The notes: generated from the sequence alone by a model not told the origin. Positions 1 to 7,351 are shown, counted from the first letter of the stretch. The stretch is DNA of 8,738 nucleotides from Planctomycetota bacterium (GCA_023397045.1 JAEWUR010000373.1:1-8738); one strand, 5' to 3'. Translations and numbers: made by a program.

Positions 1-1834
1 CGGCAAGCTTGGGTTCCGTCGGGCTGCCCGTGTTTTTGTAGTACCAGACGTAGCCGTCCGCCAATCCGAGAACCAGATCGGGCAGGCCGTCCCGGTCGAA
101 GTCGACGATCAGCGGAAACATCTCGGCGTCGCCGATGGGGAAGACGTAGTCGATCGGCTTGCCGCCCGCACACAGCGCGCCGGCGTCCTTCCACCGTGGC
201 GGATTGCGCGGATCGACGTTGAGTTTCAGGTCGACGTGACCGTCCAATGCGTAGGCGAGATCAAGACGCCCATCGCCGTTCCAATCGGCCGGCGAGGTCG
301 AGAAGCCGCCGGTGCGCACGGGCCCCCATCGGTTCTTCAACGCCTCGGCCAACTCGAACCGCGGTTCCGTGCGGCTGCCGATGTTGCGATAGAGTTGAAC
401 GTGGGTGAAGTTGCCGACGACAAGGTCCTGTAACCCGTCGCTATTCCAATCGGCGGCACACGGCACCGCGACGATGCCCACGTGATGCGGGTTGGCAAAC
501 GGAAACGGCTGTTCTTTCAATTCTGGTTTAGTCGGCGTGCCCACGTTCTTGAAATAGGCTATGCCGGTTGGATCGTTTTGGCCCATCATGACATTGCCTC
601 GTGCGGTGATCAGGTCCAATAACCCATCGCCGTCGAAGTCGTCGACGCACGGCGACGCCGCCGAGCCGATGCGAAGCGTTTCGCCGTCGGCCTCGATCGG
701 CCCGCGTGCGACGAGTTCGGGCACTCCCTTTTCCTTGCGAGTGTTCTCGAAGTAGAAGATCGCGCCACTGACGTAGCCGCCCACCAACAGGTCCTTGCAG
801 CCATCGCCGTTCCAGTCGACGACATGCGGCACGGACATGATTTCTTGAGTGAAAAAGGTCTCGCCGGTCTTGAGTTGCGGCGGGATGACGATGGGCTTGC
901 CGTCGGCCTGGATCGGCCCGCGCGAGGTCAGTCTCGGACTGGTTGGCGTTCCGACGTTCTTCAGGAAGAGGATTTCGCCGCCCATTTCGCGGCCCACCAC
1001 AAGGTCGATCAGGCCGTCATCGTCCCAGTCCACCGCGCAAGGCGCGGTGCTGTAGAGGATTCTCAGCGGCCCTCCGTCAAGCATGAGAAACTCGCCTCGC
1101 GCGAACTTTGGTTCCTGCTTCGTGCCGACGTTCTGGAAAAAGACGATATGGCCTTGGGTCTCGCCCACCAACACGTCCAGAAGCCCGTCGCCGTTCCAAT
1201 CGCACACGGTAGGCTTGCAGTGCAGGGCGGTGATGAGGAACCCGTCGCTTTGGTCGGAAAACAGCGCATCGCCGTCGCCCAGCAGCGGCATCGGCGATTC
1301 GTTTGAGCGTTCCCCCGGCGTCACGGCGTCGAAGTAGATCGCGTAATGTGCCGCCGCAGACTCATTTTGCGTGTGTTCCCACACCAATTGTCCCTCGTGG
1401 CCGTTGCCTTCAATGTCGTACCAGAAGCACAAGCTCCGGCGGTCGAAGTCGTCGAAACGATAGGGCACGTCATGCCGTCCTTGTCCGCGAAAGGTCTTGC
1501 AGACGACAGGTTTGCCTGTTTTTTCGTCGCAACGGATCACCTGAATTCGACCGAGGTCCGGCTTGCCCTCGACGCCCAGGCTGTTGAGAACCTCGGCAAG
1601 ATCAACCTTCAACCTCGCCGGAATCTGGTCGTGCGTGCGACCGCCCAAGTCGCGAGGCGGCACCTCGACGAGAACGCGATACTGACCTTTTCCGGCCCAC
1701 GGCGCCTTGGCGGACGGCGCGATAGGCGGCGGATCTTGTGCCAGGAGTTGGCCCGAATGCCACGAAACCGATGCGGCGATCATCCAGGCGGCGAGAAACG
1801 CCGCTTTGACAGGAATCCCAGTGGTTATCTTCAT
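1..1834 (-). CDS. Secreted FG-GAP/VCBS repeat protein (C-terminus outside window)
   Basis: The frame is open from an ATG at 1834 to the left edge, giving 611 codons and no stop. Residues 1-33 look like a Sec signal peptide: a basic start, a hydrophobic stretch AAFLAAWMIAASV, and a probable cut after LLAQ before a proline-rich linker. Residues ~50-200 form a domain I cannot name, starting GQYRVLVEVPPRDLGG. Seven calcium-loop motifs of the FG-GAP/VCBS type follow, beginning at residues 212 (DWNGDGLLDVLVG), 269 (DWDDDGLIDLVVG), 340, 399, 462, 517 and 578. The spacing of 55-71 residues fits a seven-bladed beta-propeller, like integrin-alpha N-termini. Such proteins usually bind calcium and ligands or carbohydrate outside the cell; no catalytic motif is visible. 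The gene lies 26 bp after the DHDPS-like gene and is probably co-transcribed. No clear Shine-Dalgarno sequence precedes the ATG. The family call is firm; the ligand is unknown. Confidence 0.9.
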   Translation of the reverse strand, partial: MKITTGIPVKAAFLAAWMIAASVSWHSGQLLAQDPPPIAPSAKAPWAGKGQYRVLVEVPPRDLGGRTHDQIPARLKVDLAEVLNSLGVEGKPDLGRIQVIRCDEKTGKPVVCKTFRGQGRHDVPYRFDDFDRRSLCFWYDIEGNGHEGQLVWEHTQNESAAAHYAIYFDAVTPGERSNESPMPLLGDGDALFSDQSDGFLITALHCKPTVCDWNGDGLLDVLVGETQGHIVFFQNVGTKQEPKFARGEFLMLDGGPLRILYSTAPCAVDWDDDGLIDLVVGREMGGEILFLKNVGTPTSPRLTSRGPIQADGKPIVIPPQLKTGETFFTQEIMSVPHVVDWNGDGCKDLLVGGYVSGAIFYFENTRKEKGVPELVARGPIEADGETLRIGSAASPCVDDFDGDGLLDLITARGNVMMGQNDPTGIAYFKNVGTPTKPELKEQPFPFANPHHVGIVAVPCAADWNSDGLQDLVVGNFTHVQLYRNIGSRTEPRFELAEALKNRWGPVRTGGFSTSPADWNGDGRLDLAYALDGHVDLKLNVDPRNPPRWKDAGALCAGGKPIDYVFPIGDAEMFPLIVDFDRDGLPDLVLGLADGYVWYYKNTGSPTEPKLA

Positions 1835-1860
1835 TAATTCAGTTCTCGATGTTGATCGTG

Positions 1861-2928
1861 TCACATGATTTTCGTCTTGCGGAGGAACTCGGCGAGTCGC
1901 TCCATTTGTTGGTCGGTCAGCGAATGATAGGGTGGACGGCGCCATCGCTTGGCCAGACCGAACAACTCATAGATCCCGTGGATGGCCGCGTCAAAGCCGC
2001 CCTCGCTCTTCAAGAGATAGTCGAACAACGGCATGTCATAATCGCGAATCACGTCGCGAGCCGCCGAGATGTTGCCGGTCTCGATCGCCGCCCAATAACG
2101 CCAGGCAATCTCGGGCTTGAACGTGAGGAACAGTGAAAGATAGCCGTCGGCGCCGTAGGGGTGCATCAGCATGTGATTCTGCTTCTGCCCGCCGGCCGAC
2201 AGAGCCCATCGATCGTGTGTCATCAGGCACAGCTTGCAGATGAACTCGCCGCCGAGATCATCTTTGACCGCCATCACGCCGGGCACTTCGTGGTACAATC
2301 GCCGGCAAAGTTCCAACCCGAAGGTCGCTCCGCGCGCGCCAAGGTAATTGGTCACGACCATCACGGGAATCTTCTCGGCCACGGCGCGGTAGTATTCGAC
2401 CAATGAATCGACCGTGGTGGATGCGGCCCAGTCGGGCGGAAGGACCATCAGCATGTCGGCGCCGAGTTCCTTGCAGTATTCGGCAAACTCGACGGTCTTC
2501 CCGGTCCACCACCGGTCGCCGGCCGCGACGACGAAGGCGCGACCGTTGACGTGCTGAACGACCGACTTGGTCAACTCAGCGATTTCCGCATCGGTAAGGA
2601 TGGAAAACAGGCTGTCTCCCCAGGTGAGAACCAGTGCCTTGGATTTCGCCTCGATGCAGAAATCGATTTGCCCACGTAACGCATCGAAGTCGATCTCACC
2701 CTGACGAGTAAAGGGAGTGCAGAGCGACGGCCAGGGCCCGCTCAACGCCGCGCGAATTTCGGGAGGGCAACCCGGCGCGGCAGGTTTGGCGTCGTTTTTA
2801 CTAGACTTCATGGAGCATCCATCGCTCGCCGTCTCCTTTTCCATCGCGACTGCGATACGGGAAGCAACGGCCGAGCCCGTAACGGCGGACGACCACTTCA
2901 AAAACTCTCGGCGCGATGTTTTTTGCAT
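1861..2928 (-). CDS. Tat-exported dihydrodipicolinate synthase/N-acetylneuraminate lyase family protein
   Basis: This is a complete 355-aa protein. It begins with a twin-arginine signal, SRREFLK at residues 5-11, followed by a hydrophobic stretch to ~28, so export of a folded protein is expected. A Ser/Lys/Pro-rich linker leads into a DHDPS-family TIM barrel (~62-350): GPWPSLCTPF at the first strand, VMAVKDD with the Schiff-base lysine K222, and GADGYLS at 259-265. Family members are usually ~300 aa; the extra length is the signal and linker. The family cleaves or condenses 2-keto acids (DHDPS, neuraminate lyase, 2-keto-3-deoxygluconate aldolase). Other active-site positions diverge: the GTTGE pyruvate loop reads LTWGD (101-105), the PYYN region reads PPDW (164-167), and the YNxP tyrosine position reads TNYL (193-196). 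Lysine chemistry may remain, but the normal aldolase reaction is doubtful. The gene starts 12 bp after the sialidase-like gene. Family call is firm; substrate unknown. Confidence 0.9.
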   Translation of the reverse strand: MQKTSRREFLKWSSAVTGSAVASRIAVAMEKETASDGCSMKSSKNDAKPAAPGCPPEIRAALSGPWPSLCTPFTRQGEIDFDALRGQIDFCIEAKSKALVLTWGDSLFSILTDAEIAELTKSVVQHVNGRAFVVAAGDRWWTGKTVEFAEYCKELGADMLMVLPPDWAASTTVDSLVEYYRAVAEKIPVMVVTNYLGARGATFGLELCRRLYHEVPGVMAVKDDLGGEFICKLCLMTHDRWALSAGGQKQNHMLMHPYGADGYLSLFLTFKPEIAWRYWAAIETGNISAARDVIRDYDMPLFDYLLKSEGGFDAAIHGIYELFGLAKRWRRPPYHSLTDQQMERLAEFLRKTKIM

Positions 2929-2940
2929 GATTTGCGTCTG

Positions 2941-4764
2941 TCAGGCGTTGGCTTTGAATCGTCTTCGGCAACGAAACATGACAAGCAATAATGAACCCGC
3001 CAGCAACATGGCGATGCTCCCAGGTTCCGGCGCGCTCACCACGACGGAAACCGAATCGACGTAGAAGCCGGCCCTATCCACGCCGTCGGCCAACGACTGC
3101 AATCGCAGATACGACAACCCTTCGGTCGGGCCGAGCAACGGCAAAACGCCCACGAGTTGGCCGTTCGCCAAGACATTGCACGTGCCGGCCGCGGCGTCCC
3201 AGTCGAAGTTCAGTATGCTCCACACGTCGTCTTGAAGGATCTGTCCGCCGGCGGATAGGGTGCCCTGGTCGTCCACTAGGAGCCGAAACAACGCTCCGTT
3301 GGCATCGGTCGGTTGGTAGAAATGGTCGGACAGAGAGATGCTGAACGCCTGGTGTCCGGAGTTCGGCTTGAGCTTGATTTCGAGGTTTCCTTGATGGCCT
3401 TGGGGAAAGTTCCAAACCGCGCCGTCGCCGGGCTTGTCATCGGCGCGTCGCACGTGCAACATCATCTTGCCCACCTGATCCGGATCGGCGACCAACTCGG
3501 GTCCTTGGGTCCTGGCTTGCCACCAGTTGGCAGCCTCTCCATAGTTCGTGAAGACGCTCCAATTGTCCAACCCCTGCGAGAAGTCGTCGGCCTGCTGGGT
3601 CTCGTAGAGCCAATCCGGATCGAACGTCATCAGGACCTGTCGGCCGTCGCCGGGGTCGCCTTGGCCGGTAATCATCAGCACGTGGCCGTCCTCGGTGTAC
3701 GTCAAGGAAGGATAGGAGGTGCCGCGATCGGCTCCGGTATAAGGATAGGAGTTGCGCAACGGGTCGCGGTAGATCTCGCGATAGCCGTGCCAGCTACGGC
3801 CGCCATCGTCGGAAATCGCCGCATGAAGCACGTCGCGGCCGCCGTAGTTGCCCTCGCCATTAACCCGAGGCGACTGGTCGCAGTTGTTCCAGGTCAAGAC
3901 GATCCGGTCATCGGGAAGCCGCAGCAGCGCGGAGGGCGAACTCGACGAATAGAATCGTGACGGCACGGCCGGCGACCACGCCTCGCCGTCGTTCGAATAG
4001 GATTCATACAAACGCCCCGTCTGCGTTCGCATGAGCATCCAAGCCCGACCGTCGGGAAGTTGCACCGAAGCCGGCTCGTCGGCGCCGTCGTTCAACCCGT
4101 TGAAGCCCCAGTAGCAAGGAGCGGTAAGCCGCGATGCCGAGACGTTCCATGTGCCGCCGCCGTCATCGGAGTGAATGGACGTCACTTCCATTTCGCCGGT
4201 CGGCGGCTCGCTCGGTCGATTGGCGACCCAATCGGGAATCGGATAGACGATGCGACCGCTTGGGAGTTGCGTTGGAAAGGACTGCCCGGCGATGTAGCCG
4301 GGATAGACCACTTGCGCCTGCTGCCAGGTTTGCCCGCCGTCGGTGGTGCTGTTGTGCCATAGGTCGAGAAAACGATCGACGTTCGGATTCGTGCCATCCT
4401 TGTTTCGCCACGAGATTCCGAACAAGTGCATCTCGCCGTCTTGGGCCAACAGGGCCGCCGCCGTGAAACTCCCTTCGTTGCCGGGTGCTTGGAATTCCAG
4501 CGAGGGAGTGCCCCATGTGCGTCCGGAATCGCTGGAACTGACCGAGTAGATGCCGTTCGAGGCACTGCCGTTGTAGACGCGGATCGTGCCATCGGAAGAC
4601 CGGCTGATTGCCCGGCCGTTTTCCCACGGCATTAACACTTCGGGCGAGGCGTGCGCGTTGTCAGAGTAGTACCAGGCCGCCCGACACTGCGGATCGTGAA
4701 AGAGAGAAACCGCAGCCAGCACTCCCAACGTGATTGTCAAACGCCTGTAATGCATGATGCTCAT
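2941..4764 (-). CDS. BNR/sialidase-like exported protein with PEP-CTERM sorting signal
   Basis: This complete 607-aa protein has an N-terminal signal peptide (hydrophobic ~9-22, likely cut near CRAA at 27-30). A six-bladed sialidase-like propeller spans ~31-390. Five Asp-box-like repeats are visible: SSSDSGRTW (76-84), STTDGGQTW (139-147), SDDGGGTW (199-206), SYSNDGEAW (255-263) and SDDGGRSW (318-325). The stretch DEPASVQLPDGR (229-240) followed by R246 resembles the sialidase glutamate and second arginine-triad segment; R347 could be the third arginine. Residues ~393-578 form a second domain, FSQGLDNWSVF onward, resembling a concanavalin/LamG-like fold. The C-terminus is a PEP-CTERM tail: PEP at 579-581, a hydrophobic helix ~583-597, then RCRRRFK. 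An exosortase is expected to process it for surface attachment. True sialidase activity is unproven, since many planctomycete BNR proteins act on other glycans. An AGGA at 4775-4778 supports this ATG. Confidence 0.88.
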   Translation of the reverse strand: MSIMHYRRLTITLGVLAAVSLFHDPQCRAAWYYSDNAHASPEVLMPWENGRAISRSSDGTIRVYNGSASNGIYSVSSSDSGRTWGTPSLEFQAPGNEGSFTAAALLAQDGEMHLFGISWRNKDGTNPNVDRFLDLWHNSTTDGGQTWQQAQVVYPGYIAGQSFPTQLPSGRIVYPIPDWVANRPSEPPTGEMEVTSIHSDDGGGTWNVSASRLTAPCYWGFNGLNDGADEPASVQLPDGRAWMLMRTQTGRLYESYSNDGEAWSPAVPSRFYSSSSPSALLRLPDDRIVLTWNNCDQSPRVNGEGNYGGRDVLHAAISDDGGRSWHGYREIYRDPLRNSYPYTGADRGTSYPSLTYTEDGHVLMITGQGDPGDGRQVLMTFDPDWLYETQQADDFSQGLDNWSVFTNYGEAANWWQARTQGPELVADPDQVGKMMLHVRRADDKPGDGAVWNFPQGHQGNLEIKLKPNSGHQAFSISLSDHFYQPTDANGALFRLLVDDQGTLSAGGQILQDDVWSILNFDWDAAAGTCNVLANGQLVGVLPLLGPTEGLSYLRLQSLADGVDRAGFYVDSVSVVVSAPEPGSIAMLLAGSLLLVMFRCRRRFKANA

Positions 4765-4774
4765 ATACTTTTAT

Positions 4775-4778
4775 TCCT
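4775..4778 (-). promoter_or_regulatory. Ribosome binding site for the sialidase-like gene
   Basis: On the minus strand AGGA lies 10 bases before the ATG at 4764. The next in-frame ATG (4755) would be 19 bases away, so the first ATG is preferred. The match is short and the spacing a little long. Confidence 0.4.
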
Positions 4779-4812
4779 GTTCTTTTCTCGGGCTGTGGTC
4801 CAGCCATTCTTG

Positions 4813-4949
4813 GAGCCTATCTCGATACCGAAGCCTGTTGGAGACCAGACGGTCGCAGGATTGAGAATCATCGCGAAAACAGCCCTCACCCTAACCCTCT
4901 CCCGACGGGAGAGAGGACGTGCAAATAGGCTCTAAGCCAATCGCGAAAA
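4813..4949. repeat. Intergenic repeat and hairpin region between aminotransferase and sialidase-like genes
   Basis: The 167-bp spacer 4765-4931 holds no credible gene but is structured. A perfect 7-bp stem CTCTCCC/GGGAGAG with a 3-base loop lies at 4897-4913, within a CCCTCACCCTAACCCTCTCCC-type sequence (from 4883) that I recognise as a dispersed intergenic repeat type in many GC-rich bacterial genomes. The 10-mer ATCGCGAAAA occurs at 4870-4879 and again at 4940-4949 inside the end of the aminotransferase gene. An 8-bp inverted pair, GAGCCTAT (4813-4820) and ATAGGCTC (4925-4932), frames the hairpin and ends at the aminotransferase stop codon; eight bases alone could be chance. No U-run follows the hairpin directly in the minus-strand transcript, so it is not a standard intrinsic terminator, though it could pause transcription or protect RNA ends. 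I saw no convincing sigma-70-type promoter in the spacer. Confidence 0.55.
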
Positions 4950-6287
4950 ACCGCTATGTCGCACCGGCCCTCCAATGCGATCGGCCGCATCGCCATCTCG
5001 GGCGGCCTGTCCCAGTTCGGCAAATACATCTTCCGCAGCCGACAAATAGGCGGCAACGTGTCCGGACGTGTGCGCGAGACTTGGATAGAAACAATTTCCC
5101 GCGAGAAATCCGTGCCCCAGCATGCGGACCGTCAACAACGTTTGCAGAGCCAACGCGTCGGGATGCTCGAAACTGAAGTAGGTTAACGCGGGATAGCCCG
5201 ACAGCTTTAGCGGCACGCCCTCTCGGGCGGCTATCCGGCACAGGCCTTCCCGCAGTTGCGTCCCAATGGCTGCGGTATGTTTCGGAACGTCGACTTGCTG
5301 CATCTTCCGCACCGCCGCCAATGCGGCCACCGGACCGATGCCCTCGGTCCAATACGTGCTCGAAATGAACGTCTCTTGGGCGGACTCCATGACGTTGGCC
5401 CTGCCGAGTATGGCGGCCATCGGATGGCCGTTGCCAAGCGCCTTGGCGAACACGGCCATATCGGGCTGAACGGCCAATCGCCGATGCGAACCGCCCAACG
5501 TCAAACGCCAGCCGGCCGTGATCTCGTCGAACACCAGCACGGCGCCGCTGCGATCGCACCATTCCCGCACGCCTTCCAGAAAACCGGCAGCCGGCTCTGA
5601 ATTGCGAGTCGGTTCCATGACAACCGCCGCCAACCGCGACCCGTGATTCCGAACGATCTCGGCCAACGAATCAATCTGGTTGTATTGAAAGGGCAAGGCG
5701 GTGTTCGCCAATTGTCTCGGCACCCCCTTCGAAGAAAGCCCCGGCAGCAAATGCTCGCGAAGCGGATCGTTTTCGTCCTGCGATGTGCGATTGGCGGCCA
5801 GGTACCAATCGTGCCATCCGTGATATCCGCAAAAGGCCACCACGTCTCGATCGGTGTGGCACCGCGCAATGCGAATGGCGATTGCCATCGCCTCGCCACC
5901 GGTTCGACCGAGACGCACCTTTTTGGCCCAGGGGTGGATGCTCAGAAGCAACTGCGCCAGTTCGACCTCCTCCGGACTGTTCAACGTGGACATCGAGCCG
6001 GCCTGGACCCGAGCCACCACGGCCTTGGAAACGTCCGGATCGTTGTATCCCAAAAGACATGTGCCAATTCCCATGCTCGACATGTCGACGTAACGGCGAC
6101 CGTCCAGGTCGACGACCTCGCAGCCGTGCGCTTCTCGATAATAGCCGGGCCACTGGTCCGGCGCAAACAACTCAGGGCGTTTGCTCAACAGTTGGGTGCC
6201 GCCCGGTATGATCGACTTCGCCGCGTGGTATAGCTGCTGACATTTTGAGGGGATATCGTTCATGGATTTCTCGTTGTCTTGGTGCAT
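4932..6287 (-). CDS. Class-III PLP-dependent aminotransferase, glutamate-1-semialdehyde aminomutase-like
   Basis: With the start at 6287 this is a 451-aa, fold-type I PLP enzyme without a signal peptide, so cytoplasmic. Landmarks in this numbering: AAKSIIPGGTQLLSKRPELF near the N-terminus (from ~22), GRTGGEAMAIAIRIAR (~127-142) for the cofactor phosphate, CGYHGWHDWY (153-162), the PLP-nitrogen aspartate D254 in DEITAGWR, and the Schiff-base lysine K282 in FAKALGNGHP. All key PLP residues are present, so it should be active. It resembles the GSA-aminomutase-like branch often found in surface-polysaccharide clusters rather than a heme-pathway HemL; the neighbours contain no tetrapyrrole genes. 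It probably transfers an amino group to or from a keto-sugar or keto-acid, but the substrate is unknown. The start is ambiguous: 6323 (ATGA overlap with the upstream stop), 6287 (best ribosome site) or 6263. The last residues RHSGFSRLA overlap repeat-like DNA. Confidence 0.88.
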   Translation of the reverse strand: MHQDNEKSMNDIPSKCQQLYHAAKSIIPGGTQLLSKRPELFAPDQWPGYYREAHGCEVVDLDGRRYVDMSSMGIGTCLLGYNDPDVSKAVVARVQAGSMSTLNSPEEVELAQLLLSIHPWAKKVRLGRTGGEAMAIAIRIARCHTDRDVVAFCGYHGWHDWYLAANRTSQDENDPLREHLLPGLSSKGVPRQLANTALPFQYNQIDSLAEIVRNHGSRLAAVVMEPTRNSEPAAGFLEGVREWCDRSGAVLVFDEITAGWRLTLGGSHRRLAVQPDMAVFAKALGNGHPMAAILGRANVMESAQETFISSTYWTEGIGPVAALAAVRKMQQVDVPKHTAAIGTQLREGLCRIAAREGVPLKLSGYPALTYFSFEHPDALALQTLLTVRMLGHGFLAGNCFYPSLAHTSGHVAAYLSAAEDVFAELGQAARDGDAADRIGGPVRHSGFSRLA

Positions 6288-6292
6288 TTTTT

Positions 6293-6300
6293 CTCTTTCC
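6293..6300 (-). promoter_or_regulatory. Ribosome binding site favouring the 6287 start of the aminotransferase
   Basis: Minus-strand GGAAAGAG lies five bases before the ATG at 6287. Neither the upstream ATG at 6323 nor the downstream ATG at 6263 has as purine-rich a match, which is why 6287 was chosen. Confidence 0.45.
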
Positions 6301-6319
6301 GTTGTCAACCTGCCATGCT

Positions 6320-7351
6320 TCATGTTTCGCCCGTGGGCGTGCGATCCGGTTGAATCAAGGGGTTCACCGTTTCCCAGCGACCGCTGCGCGCGCTGGCCTC
6401 GGCGGCAGCCAAGGTGGCCGTGGCGATGCTGCTGGCTCGATAGGAGTGCGGCCATTTGGCTCGGCCGAACACGGATTCGGCAAACAGGTTGATTTCCTCC
6501 GCGTAGGCGGCTTCCAAGACGTCGGTCATCGCGCCGCATTCGATGGTATGCGGGTCACTGTCCTTCCAATGGCATACGATCTCGCCGGCGAAGATGTCGA
6601 ACGAGAGCCCGCCATTCGCACCGAAACATAGGCCTCGGCGGCACGAGACCGGTGACCCCATGATGACGGTCAACTGACCGTGCGCCCCGCCGGCAAGATT
6701 CATTTGCACCGACCACGTATCCTCGCATTCGATCTCGAGGTCTCCACGCCGGCTGACGGAACCGGCCGCGGTGGCAGCCGAACCGAAAACCTCGTTGAGA
6801 TAGAGCAATTCGAACGGCACCATTTCGCGCGCGGCAGAGGTCGGCCGCCGCCATGCGTAAAACGCCCCTCGTTCGGATGGATGCCAGGTGAGAAGCCACG
6901 TCGAAAGCATCATCTGGTAGGCGTGCAAGGCGCCAAGCTGATCCGCTGCCAATTCTCGCAGCTTTCGCACGACCGGAAGAAAGCACATCGAACTGGAGGA
7001 GGCGCAGACAAGCCCGTTTTCCTGTTCGGCGGCTTCAATCCTTTGGAAATCGGGAGTCCAAACGTGTGCCTCGCAGAAATGATGCAGACGCCGCTCCAAC
7101 GCCAACTCGACGTATTGCCGGTGTTCCTCCGGGCAGGCCGAAATCACCAACGCTTCCGGATTCCAAGCCAATGCGGACTGAAGGTCGGCAAAGGGTTCCG
7201 CCGAAAACCGTTCCCGCGCTCGTGTACGGCGGTCTTCCCGCACGTCGTACACGCCAAGGTCGATATCCTTGCGCGCGCTCAAGTCCCTTAGCCGGCGCGT
7301 TCCCATCGAGCCGGCGCCGATCTGCAACACGCGAATCTTACTGCCTTCCAT
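6320..7351 (-). CDS. Gfo/Idh/MocA-family oxidoreductase homologue with altered active site
   Basis: This complete 343-aa cytoplasmic protein has an N-terminal Rossmann fold: KIRVLQIGAGSMG (5-17) with the GxGxxG dinucleotide loop at 12-17, then an acidic residue at the end of strand two (VYDVRED, 34-40), suggesting NAD(H) rather than NADP(H). Residues ~62-98 follow the family pattern (PEALVISACPEEHRQYVELAL), and the remainder matches the C-terminal substrate domain. The family oxidises or reduces sugars and cyclitols. The hallmark EKP motif is replaced by EAH in HFCEAHVW (91-98), so the usual catalytic lysine is missing, and the segment where family members often have a GxH-type histidine reads REMVPFELLYL (175-185). 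It may be a non-redox binding protein or use another mechanism. Its stop overlaps a possible aminotransferase start by ATGA, and it begins 26 bp after the lipoprotein gene, so it is very probably in one transcript with both. Confidence 0.85.
   Translation of the reverse strand: MEGSKIRVLQIGAGSMGTRRLRDLSARKDIDLGVYDVREDRRTRARERFSAEPFADLQSALAWNPEALVISACPEEHRQYVELALERRLHHFCEAHVWTPDFQRIEAAEQENGLVCASSSSMCFLPVVRKLRELAADQLGALHAYQMMLSTWLLTWHPSERGAFYAWRRPTSAAREMVPFELLYLNEVFGSAATAAGSVSRRGDLEIECEDTWSVQMNLAGGAHGQLTVIMGSPVSCRRGLCFGANGGLSFDIFAGEIVCHWKDSDPHTIECGAMTDVLEAAYAEEINLFAESVFGRAKWPHSYRASSIATATLAAAEASARSGRWETVNPLIQPDRTPTGET

Noticed and set aside
824..1837. Plus-strand open frames of 160 and 163 codons (824-1306, 1346-1837)
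   Set aside because: They lie opposite the FG-GAP gene, which has seven clear repeat motifs and a signal peptide in its own frame.
3313..3960. 215-codon plus-strand open frame
   Set aside because: It is antisense to the sialidase-like gene, whose domains are clear; the frame has no recognisable motif and reflects GC-rich codon bias.
4897..4913. Hairpin as an intrinsic terminator for the aminotransferase transcript
   Set aside because: No U-run directly follows the stem in the minus-strand RNA; the nearest T4 is about 15-20 bases downstream, so it is described as a repeat.
4765..4931. Internal promoter for the sialidase-like gene
   Set aside because: I could not find a -35/-10 pair with reasonable spacing on the minus strand; a start here is possible given the gap, but not supported by sequence alone.
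4932..6287. Assignment of the aminotransferase as heme-pathway HemL
   Set aside because: Its motifs (for example RTGGEA, GYHGWHDWY, DEITAGWR) fit a GSA-like branch found with polysaccharide genes, and no tetrapyrrole genes are nearby.
6288..6539. 84-residue N-terminal extension of the aminotransferase frame to an ATG at 6539
   Set aside because: It overlaps the well-supported 3' end of the oxidoreductase gene, is rich in Arg/His/Gly as expected of a shadow frame, and family homology begins only after ~6263.
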